Assembly (NCBI GenBank): GCA_030639705.1
Contig: DAOWKX010000142.1
Coordinates: 1 to 11,971, forward strand
Direction: 5' to 3'
From: Candidatus Aminicenantota bacterium
GTDB taxonomy: Bacteria; Acidobacteriota; Aminicenantia; UBA2199
Length of the DNA stretch: 11,971 bases
Position 1 is the first letter of the stretch, and every line of letters starts with the position of its first letter. Both the position numbers and the translations under genes were made by a program. Below the pieces are notes generated by a model. The model was not told the DNA's origin. It made no database searches and saw only the letters and a list, made by a program, of their open reading frames with translations. Positions 1-5,994 of the stretch are shown one piece after another.

Positions 1-47
1 AATAGAAAAGAATAGTAAAATGTTGCAATGCAAGACCTGACCCCATA
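1..47. other. Gene-free left edge with short motif resembling a mobile-element flank
   Basis: There is no coding signal here. The stretch directly follows the stop codon of the minus-strand PHP gene. It contains the imperfect palindrome TTGCAATGCAA (23-33) followed by GACCTGACCCC (34-44). Read on the minus strand this is GGGGTCAGGTC then TTGCATTGCAA. From memory, this string recurs in many unrelated genomes beside REP-associated tyrosine transposase (Y1) elements. No transposase is visible, so this may be only the outer end of an element lying to the left. The match rests on recall, not on a search. Confidence 0.3.
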
Positions 48-1724
48 CTAATACAATCCGATATTTTTCAATTCCAGGGTTCCACGGGCACCGGGATAGG
101 CGATGGCATTATTAATGGATATAAAAATAGAATCGATTTTTGACAGGTTTGGTTTTTTTTCAGACCCTTCAATCAAATGAAATTTGTCAAAAGGAATCTG
201 ATATTTGCTCCATGATTTGTCAGTCACAAAAGAATGACGATACCAGGATTCCAGGTTTTGGTCTCGAGTTCTGAATTCAACCCAGAATCCGGTTCTATAT
301 GCGGATCTGGCTTGAAAAATGAAACCGTTATACGATGAGAAGTTAAACTGGTTTCTTCTGGCCATGGCTGCCCAGAAATCTTTTTTCTGAGATTCCTTTT
401 TCAGCTCATATTTAAAGCTTGTGATCCATTCGCCTTCCTCTGATTTGCGGGAGTTTATAATTCCGGTGGACAGGGGATTGGACTCCAGACTAAAAAAATC
501 TTTTTGATTCATTAGAATTTTCTTTATTGAGGGGGATTTTGGCAATGGTTTCCGGCGACGCTCTCCGATAAAGTATGGGTTGGTAATAATCCAGGGAATA
601 TGGTTAAAGGTTTTTTGACTGAGAAATATTTCTGTTCGGTATACTCCCGGTTCTGAGACTTTGATCTCCCGGTATTTTTTTCGATTTTTAAGGATTTGAT
701 TGAAAAAACGGCCATTCTTTTTTACCACAATATTGGTTTTAAAATTAAATGGAAGTTTAAGGATTATTTTACCGCTGGTTGAGTTGGTTTTTTCTCCCAT
801 TTCCATGATATTACCATTCGAGGTGATGAATTGAGTTTCAAAACCGTTGGCAGGGGCTATGGCTTCTACGACATTAAAAAATTGTCCCTTTTTCAGGGCA
901 GAGATGATTATTGAGGCGGAGATATGGGAATCCTTGCTTAATTTTCCATCAATTTTCACATAGGTATGAAATATCTCAAACATTGATTTATAAGAGGGAA
1001 AATGAAGCTTGATTTTTTTTGTAATGGGTAAAATCGCATGGGCATCGCAGGCGTAAATAGCAAAATACTCTCCTTCTTTATTGACTGAATCCCACTTTTT
1101 AATATTTTTTTCAGGGTAAAACAGGGTTTTTAACAAGGCATATTTTTGGTTGATTAAATAGCGGAACGGAAAGATCAATAGTTTGAACAGACCGGTCTTC
1201 CTGGCACAACTATAGGAATTAAACACTTCGATTCCGGTGAAATTTTTAATATCCCAATCGGTCCAGGGAATCTTGTCGTCAAAGGGATGGGAAATGAAGC
1301 TTATACCCCGGTAGTGGTTGATCTCATCAATGGCCTGTTGTGGTTCCGGAGGCAGTATATATCCGGGTACGGGATATCCGGCAGTGGCCAGATGACCGGA
1401 ATTCAGAGAAAGTTCAGAGCCTCCGATTAACAGCACATCATTTAACCAGGATGTTGAACTGGAGGATAAAATATTGGGGTTGCCATGGTCGGTCAGAATG
1501 ACAAAGTCCAGATTTAACTGGCTGGCGGATCGGGTAATTTCCTCTATGGTGCCTTTTCCATCTGAAAAATTGGAGTGAAGGTGGTAAACACCCTTTTTAT
1601 AATGAGAGGGTAAGGGGTAGGTATTTATTTCAGGATGATAAAAAAAAGCCGGCAATAGGGCCACGACAAAGAAAATGATAAGAGCAAGAGAACCATATTT
1701 AATCCACTTTTTTAATTTTTTCAT
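48..1724 (-). CDS. Membrane-anchored PHP-domain metal-dependent phosphoesterase with C-terminal jelly-roll domain
   Basis: This 558-residue protein probably sits on the outer face of the inner membrane, held by a hydrophobic segment at residues 11-28 after a lysine-rich start. No lipobox or obvious cleavage site is seen. Residues 45-230 read as a PHP domain (CehA/McbA-like class): HLHSNFSDG with His48 and His50, LTDHG with Asp79-His80, Glu104 in GSELS, His146 in FISHP and the closing CDAH with Asp227-His229. These are the metal ligands expected in the family, so it should be a metal-dependent hydrolase of phosphoester-like bonds; the substrate is unknown. Roughly residues 430-558 look like a beta-sandwich of the CIA30/CBM11 kind, with the pattern SWSKYQIPFDKF, LSKIDSIFISINN and a final LELKNIGLY. 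The ATG start has only a weak AGG nearby, but a very good promoter lies upstream and no longer start is open. The gene stands alone, divergent from the prenyl synthase. Family is confident, function is not. Confidence 0.82.
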   Translation of the reverse strand: MKKLKKWIKYGSLALIIFFVVALLPAFFYHPEINTYPLPSHYKKGVYHLHSNFSDGKGTIEEITRSASQLNLDFVILTDHGNPNILSSSSTSWLNDVLLIGGSELSLNSGHLATAGYPVPGYILPPEPQQAIDEINHYRGISFISHPFDDKIPWTDWDIKNFTGIEVFNSYSCARKTGLFKLLIFPFRYLINQKYALLKTLFYPEKNIKKWDSVNKEGEYFAIYACDAHAILPITKKIKLHFPSYKSMFEIFHTYVKIDGKLSKDSHISASIIISALKKGQFFNVVEAIAPANGFETQFITSNGNIMEMGEKTNSTSGKIILKLPFNFKTNIVVKKNGRFFNQILKNRKKYREIKVSEPGVYRTEIFLSQKTFNHIPWIITNPYFIGERRRKPLPKSPSIKKILMNQKDFFSLESNPLSTGIINSRKSEEGEWITSFKYELKKESQKKDFWAAMARRNQFNFSSYNGFIFQARSAYRTGFWVEFRTRDQNLESWYRHSFVTDKSWSKYQIPFDKFHLIEGSEKKPNLSKIDSIFISINNAIAYPGARGTLELKNIGLY

Positions 1725-1772
1725 AGCCTGAAATCTTTACCCATTTGATATCGGTTGCTTTTGGTTTTGGGT

Positions 1773-1801
1773 ATTATATCACCAACCTGAAATAGAGTCA
1801 A
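1773..1801 (-). promoter_or_regulatory. Sigma70-like promoter of the PHP gene
   Basis: On the minus strand there is a -35 box TTGACT (1801-1796), a 17-bp spacer and a perfect -10 box TATAAT (1778-1773). Transcription would start near 1766, giving a leader of about 40 bases before the ATG at 1724. The left arm of a 10-bp inverted repeat (1802-1811) abuts the -35 box. This is inferred from consensus match only. Confidence 0.65.
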
Positions 1802-1876
1802 AGAGAATTTCTGCTGATTTTCAAATCCGTCGTAACTGTATTGTGTGACCCTTTATGAAATAACCTGAAATTCTCT
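1802..1876. repeat. 10-bp inverted repeat between the two divergent promoters
   Basis: AGAGAATTTC (1802-1811) and its exact reverse complement GAAATTCTCT (1867-1876) are separated by 55 bases. The left arm touches the -35 box of the minus-strand promoter (1796-1801). The right arm ends four bases before the -35 box of the plus-strand promoter (1881-1886). This symmetry fits a pair of sites for one regulator acting on both genes. A chance repeat in AT-rich DNA is possible. Confidence 0.4.
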
Positions 1877-1880
1877 AATC

Positions 1881-1909
1881 TTGATTTTTTATAGAAAATA
1901 GGCTATAAA
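1881..1909 (+). promoter_or_regulatory. Sigma70-like promoter of the ispA-dxs operon
   Basis: TTGATT (1881-1886), a 17-bp spacer and TATAAA (1904-1909) form a reasonable promoter. Transcription would start near 1916, leaving a leader of about 57 bases before the ispA ATG at 1973. No riboswitch-like fold is apparent in the leader. It does hold a GAGG (1930-1933) six bases before an ATG at 1940, which opens a four-codon frame ending in TAA at 1952. Confidence 0.5.
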
Positions 1910-1972
1910 TAAAGTAATATCCAGGAATTGAGGTATTGAATGATGGGTGTTTAATTATATTGATAAACAAGT

Positions 1973-2638
1973 ATGACAATTTATTTTGAAAATTTAATTG
2001 AACTGATTAATAAATCTCTGCTTCAAGGTATTAATCCCCGGAAAGGATTGTTAGAGCAGGCCATATATTATGCTCTTTCGGTAAAAGGCAAGCGGTTGCG
2101 GCCTTTATTGTTACTCTCGCTGCTGGAAGCGTTAGGGCTGTCACCCCGGGATTACCTGGATGTTGCCTGTTCTATTGAATATATTCATACCTATTCGCTG
2201 ATTCATGATGACCTTCCGGCTATGGATAATGATAATTTTCGTAGAGGGATGCCCACCGTCCATAAGCGATTCAGTGAACCCATTGCCCTGCTGGCTGGAG
2301 ACACTCTTTTAACCATGGCCTTTGAAAGAATCGCAGGCAGCTCATTGTCAGATTCAAAGATTGTGAGTATTTACAGGATATTAACCGACGGCATAGGAAT
2401 GAAGGGAATGGCCGGGGGCCAGGCACTGGACCTTGAATTTAAGGGTGAAAAGCAGAAGGTTTTTAGGATTCACAGGATGAAGACTGCCGACCTGATTAAG
2501 GCGACATTTATGTCAGCTGCTGAAATCGCGGGCATGAATACCGACTATAAGAATCGTTTAGAATATGCTGGAATTTTAATCGGGATTGCTTTTCAGATGA
2601 CAGACGATATGCTTGATACGGAAGGCGATGAGAAGTAA
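1973..2638 (+). CDS. ispA: Farnesyl diphosphate synthase (polyprenyl synthetase), interrupted by an in-frame TAA
   Basis: This is the first 221 residues of a short-chain trans-prenyl diphosphate synthase, which condenses isopentenyl and dimethylallyl units, normally to C15 farnesyl diphosphate, in the cytosol. Visible landmarks are KGKRLRP, the first Asp-rich motif in HTYSLIHDDLPAMDND (type II form, with an aromatic at the fifth position before the motif, which points to FPP), RRGMPTVHK, GGQALDLE, the RMKTADLI helix and the second Asp-rich motif DDMLD. The frame then stops at TAA (2636-2638), yet the same frame continues with VGKKLHKDK, which lines up with the family sequence after one lost residue. 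With the downstream piece the protein would be about 284 residues, normal for IspA. The ATG at 1973 has no clear ribosome binding site, but stops at 1952, 1961 and 1964 rule out a longer start. Both catalytic Asp motifs are in this half; whether it folds without the C-terminal helices is doubtful. Confidence 0.85.
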   Translation: MTIYFENLIELINKSLLQGINPRKGLLEQAIYYALSVKGKRLRPLLLLSLLEALGLSPRDYLDVACSIEYIHTYSLIHDDLPAMDNDNFRRGMPTVHKRFSEPIALLAGDTLLTMAFERIAGSSLSDSKIVSIYRILTDGIGMKGMAGGQALDLEFKGEKQKVFRIHRMKTADLIKATFMSAAEIAGMNTDYKNRLEYAGILIGIAFQMTDDMLDTEGDEK

Positions 2639-2827
2639 GTGGGGAAGAAATTGCATAAGGATAAATTCAATGATAGCCCGAATTCAGTGATTTTTTATGG
2701 AAGAGAGTTTATTAAAGAAAAAATTGATTATTTATACGGTAGAACCTGCACCCAGCTGAATGAAATTGAAATTAATTTTCCGCCTTTTCTGCAATTAATC
2801 AAAATGATGGTATACAGGAGTAAGTAG
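2639..2827 (+). pseudogene. ispA: C-terminal part of the interrupted farnesyl diphosphate synthase
   Basis: This 62-codon stretch is in the same frame as the preceding gene and begins right after its TAA with GTG. Its start VGKKLHKDK corresponds to the IGKPVGSD-type segment that follows the second Asp-rich motif in family members such as Bacillus IspA. The rest (GREFIKEKIDYLYG, then a helical tail) fits the closing helices. It ends at TAG (2825-2827), sharing one base with the dxs start. It is not an independent gene. It would be made only by a reversion, by stop readthrough, or by reinitiation at the adjoining GTG, for which no good ribosome binding site exists. A sequencing error creating the TAA is equally possible. 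Confidence 0.7.
2816..2820 (+). promoter_or_regulatory. Ribosome binding site that sets the GTG start of dxs
   Basis: AGGAG lies six bases before GTG at 2827, inside the last codons of the prenyl synthase. This is why the GTG is chosen as the dxs start. The start shares its G with the upstream stop (TAGTG), so the two genes are probably translationally coupled. Confidence 0.7.
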
Positions 2828-4731
2828 TGGGAATACTTGAAAAAGTAAATGTGCCGGATGATCTAAAACAATTGTCCATTAAGGAACTCGAGATACTATC
2901 CGATGAGATCCGGGAGATCATTATTGAGGTAGTGTCTAAAAATGGAGGTCACCTTTCATCCAATCTGGGAGTTGTGGATTTAACCTTAGCACTTCACCGG
3001 GTTTTCAATACGCCCGCTGATAAAATAATATGGGATGTGGGGCATCAGAGTTACACCCACAAGATCGTTACCGGACGAAAGAAGAGTATCTTCACCATCA
3101 GGCAAAAAGGAGGTCTGTCCGGATATCCAGATATTAATGAAAGTAAATATGATTGTTTGAATACCGGTCATGCATCTACTTCTTTAGCCTTTGCCTCGGG
3201 CATGGCGGTTGCCCGGGACCTGGAAAAAAAAGATTTCAATATAGTTGCTGTACTGGGAGATGGTGCCTTAACCGGTGGAATGGCTCTTGAGGCTCTGAGT
3301 CATATCGGTCAGGTGAAACAGAGATTGATAATCGTATTAAATGACAATAAGATGTCCATTTCTCCAAATGTGGGAGGGATTTCCAAGCACCTGAACTATC
3401 TGGTTTCCGGGAGGCCCTATATCCGGTTAAAAGAAATATTGCAGTCTGTTCTGAGTTCGATTCCCGCGGTGGGCAAATCAATGATGGAAGTGGCCCGTAA
3501 GATTGAAATTTTGATTCGAACAATGATGGTACCGGGATCTCTTTTTGATGAACTGGGAGTTAAATATATCGGTCCCATAAACGGTCATAATATAAAGGAA
3601 ATGATCAAAGAGTTTGAAGAAGTCAAAAAATACGATTTTCCAATTTTATTGCATGTGGTGACCAAGAAGGGGCAAGGGTATAAACCAGCGGTTGACGATC
3701 CATCAAGCTTTCATTCTTCAAAGCCGTTTGACATCCAGAATGGAAAATTTATCAAGTCCGGGAACAAGCCTTCCTATTCCAAGATTTTCGGACAAACCGT
3801 TTTGGAATTGGTAAAAAAGGATAAGCGTATCATCGCCTTAACTGCAGCGATGCCTGAAGGGACGGGACTTGATGTGGTTCAAAGAGAGTTTCCTGAAAAT
3901 TTTTTTGATGTGGGTATTGCCGAACAATATATGTTTGATTTTGCCGGTGGACTTTCATTGGGGGGAATGAAACCCGTTATCGGGATTTATTCCACTTTCA
4001 TGCAGCGTGCTGTTGATCAGATCATTCATGATTTTACCTTGATGAAAATTCCGGTTGTGGTGGGTGTCGACAGGGCGGGTCTGGTCGGAGATGATGGGAG
4101 CACACACCAGGGGATTTATGATGTGGCCATACTTCGGTCGCTTCCAGGTGTGGTGATCATGTCCCCAAAAGATGAAAATGAGCTTCAGCATATGGTTTAT
4201 ACCGGAATCCAGTTGAAAAAAATAGTATTCATCCGCTATCCAAAGGAACCCGGAATAGGAGTGGAGATGGATAAGGAGTTCAGAGAAATTCCATTTGCAA
4301 AGAGTGAAATCCTCCGGCAAGGGAAAGATGCAGCAATATTTGCCGTTGGTCCTCTGGTTTATGGGGCGCTGGAAGCAGCAGAAAAACTGGCGAAAAAAGA
4401 TCGAATCAATATAACGGTCGTAAATGTTAGATATATCAAACCCCTGGATAAAGGCCTGATATTAGATCAAATTAAAAAGACCAGGAAAGTTATCACCATT
4501 GAAGATGGCATCAAAAATGGAGGATTCGGTAATATGGTACGGGAATTATTGATTTCTGAAAATCTCAGGCGGGTGAACCTGTTGTCTCTGGGTGTATCGG
4601 AAGAAATTGTAGAAGTGGCATCCCGTAAAGAACTATTAGAAAAGTATCATCTGGATGCCCCGGGGATATATAAAGAGACATATGGATTTTTAAAAAAGAG
4701 GGTATTAAATCGTTTTTTAAATCCCAGATAA
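2827..4731 (+). CDS. dxs: 1-deoxy-D-xylulose-5-phosphate synthase
   Basis: Dxs makes 1-deoxy-D-xylulose 5-phosphate from pyruvate and glyceraldehyde 3-phosphate. It is the first step of the MEP isoprenoid pathway, needs thiamine diphosphate and Mg2+, and acts in the cytosol as a homodimer. The 634 residues match the family's length and order. Visible are catalytic His42 (GGHLSSNLG), WDVGHQSYTHK (His73), the thiamine motif GDGALTGGMALEA (Asp145) ending at LNDNKMSISPNVGG (Asn172-Asn174), YIGPINGH, the transketolase core DVGIAEQ with Glu366, IYSTFMQRAVDQ, DRAGLVGDDGSTHQG and IRYPK. Phosphate and aldehyde contacts known from E. coli (Arg in DRAG, Asp in GDDG, His in THQ, Arg in RYP) are kept. One oddity is Tyr368, where most members have His after the Glu-Gln pair. 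It follows the prenyl synthase with a one-base overlap, and its 3' end overlaps the convergent channel gene by 15 bp. Confidence 0.95.
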   Translation: MGILEKVNVPDDLKQLSIKELEILSDEIREIIIEVVSKNGGHLSSNLGVVDLTLALHRVFNTPADKIIWDVGHQSYTHKIVTGRKKSIFTIRQKGGLSGYPDINESKYDCLNTGHASTSLAFASGMAVARDLEKKDFNIVAVLGDGALTGGMALEALSHIGQVKQRLIIVLNDNKMSISPNVGGISKHLNYLVSGRPYIRLKEILQSVLSSIPAVGKSMMEVARKIEILIRTMMVPGSLFDELGVKYIGPINGHNIKEMIKEFEEVKKYDFPILLHVVTKKGQGYKPAVDDPSSFHSSKPFDIQNGKFIKSGNKPSYSKIFGQTVLELVKKDKRIIALTAAMPEGTGLDVVQREFPENFFDVGIAEQYMFDFAGGLSLGGMKPVIGIYSTFMQRAVDQIIHDFTLMKIPVVVGVDRAGLVGDDGSTHQGIYDVAILRSLPGVVIMSPKDENELQHMVYTGIQLKKIVFIRYPKEPGIGVEMDKEFREIPFAKSEILRQGKDAAIFAVGPLVYGALEAAEKLAKKDRINITVVNVRYIKPLDKGLILDQIKKTRKVITIEDGIKNGGFGNMVRELLISENLRRVNLLSLGVSEEIVEVASRKELLEKYHLDAPGIYKETYGFLKKRVLNRFLNPR

Positions 4732-5994
4732 GCTTAATCTCTCCGAAGATAATTCTCCGGTCAATTGCAGTAATTCAATTTCCTTTAGCTTGGCCTGGTA
4801 TTTTGCAGACGATAGATCGCTCCGGGAGCGAATAAGATTGATCTGGGCTTCTCGAAACTGGGTTGTGGTTACCTGTCCAAGATTATACAATTCCCTGGTT
4901 CGTTTAAAATTTAATTCCGCTGCGGATACCACTTTTTTTTCCAGCTCGAGGACCTGAAGACTGTTTTTATAGGATTCAAAAGCACTGATTACTTTTTTTT
5001 CAAGGTTCAGTTGAGCCTCTTCCACACTTAATTGCTGGTTTTTCACCTGAATCTGGGCAATCGTTTTCTCTACCCGGACGTTGAATCCGTCAAAGATATT
5101 CAGCTTGAGGTTTAATCCGATGCGGGTGGTTTCAACAGCATCATTCAGAGTCATTCTCCATCCGTTGGTACTCTGGTTTAATCCATATGAAGCAGAAAGA
5201 TCCAGCCGGGGATAAAATGCAGCCTTGGCAATCTTCAGCTCCAGTCTTGTTTGTTTCAGGCGTTCGGTGGCAGCCAGAAATAGGGCATTGTGTGATAATG
5301 CAGTGGTCTTTAAAGACTCAACATCGAAATTTTTTGTGAAAATAACCTCTGTTTCTATTATAAATTTATTATCAACAGACCGGTTAAGAAGGATATTCAG
5401 GTTTCGCCGGGACTCATCCCACAGAAACTGTCCCTGGGTCCAGGTCACCTGGTCGGCAGCATAATCAACCTGGGCGGATAACACATCGATGGTGGTGGCC
5501 CTGCCGTAGATAGAGCGTTTTTTTGCCCTATTCAGGCGTTCTCTGGAGATATCCAGCATCTCTCGGGCAATTTTTAACTGCTCATAGGCAGAGGCAGCAG
5601 AAAAATAAGCAGTACTTACATCGAGTAATACCTGTTCAATCAGGTCACGGGCTTCCAGTTGTCCCAAAAGGTTTGCCGCCTGAAGTTTTTTCCAGCGGTA
5701 AATATTTCCCAGACCATCAAAAAGGGTATAGCTGGCCTGGATCTGGGCACTGGTGGTGGAACTGGTATCCTGATAGTCAAAACCTCCGGTAAAATCCAGT
5801 CGGGGCAGCAGGCCGGCATTTCCAATATGAGTATTACGTTTGGCAATTTTAGCATTATTACGGGCAATTTTTACCTGAAGGTTTTGATTCAGGGCCATGG
5901 ATAGGCATTCTTTAAAGGTTAATACTCTGGCTGGAACAGACAACATCAGGGACATGGGGACGATTAATAATATGATAATCAGGATTTTTTTCAT
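4717..5994 (-). CDS. TolC-like outer membrane efflux channel
   Basis: This is the outer-membrane duct of a tripartite efflux pump, working with the adaptor and RND protein encoded just upstream. The product of 425 residues begins with a signal peptide (MKKILIIILLIV...SVPA) and then LTFKECLSMALNQN, the usual opening of outer membrane efflux protein repeats. Two repeats are visible, each with helices flanking a strand motif: ASYTLFDGLGN in the first and LKLNIFDGFN in the second. A trimer with a barrel and long periplasmic helices is expected. I prefer ATG at 5994 over the in-frame TTG at 6006. It gives a clean signal peptide, forms an ATGA overlap with the RND stop, and has GAGGA just upstream (close spacing). 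The 3' end overlaps dxs tail to tail. Family is secure; substrate is not predictable. Confidence 0.9.
   Translation of the reverse strand: MKKILIIILLIVPMSLMLSVPARVLTFKECLSMALNQNLQVKIARNNAKIAKRNTHIGNAGLLPRLDFTGGFDYQDTSSTTSAQIQASYTLFDGLGNIYRWKKLQAANLLGQLEARDLIEQVLLDVSTAYFSAASAYEQLKIAREMLDISRERLNRAKKRSIYGRATTIDVLSAQVDYAADQVTWTQGQFLWDESRRNLNILLNRSVDNKFIIETEVIFTKNFDVESLKTTALSHNALFLAATERLKQTRLELKIAKAAFYPRLDLSASYGLNQSTNGWRMTLNDAVETTRIGLNLKLNIFDGFNVRVEKTIAQIQVKNQQLSVEEAQLNLEKKVISAFESYKNSLQVLELEKKVVSAAELNFKRTRELYNLGQVTTTQFREAQINLIRSRSDLSSAKYQAKLKEIELLQLTGELSSERLSLSGI

Noticed and set aside
1940..1954. Four-codon frame (ATG ATG GGT GTT TAA) with a GAGG six bases upstream in the ispA leader
   Set aside because: It is too short to support as a leader peptide and has no attenuator-like fold; stops at 1952, 1961 and 1964 also exclude it as a longer ispA start.
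2636..2638. Recoding of the ispA stop as selenocysteine or pyrrolysine
   Set aside because: The codon is TAA, not TGA or TAG, and no recoding structure is apparent after it. Nonsense mutation or sequence error is simpler.
3236..3523. Antisense open frame inside dxs, and similar open frames opposite the pump genes
   Set aside because: They lie wholly within strongly supported genes, lack ribosome sites and show no recognisable protein pattern.
4743..4760. Hairpin CCGAAGA / TCTCCGG with a four-base loop just after the dxs stop
   Set aside because: It has no T-run after it on either strand, has a mismatch when read as dxs RNA, and lies inside the channel gene's coding sequence, so I do not call it a terminator.
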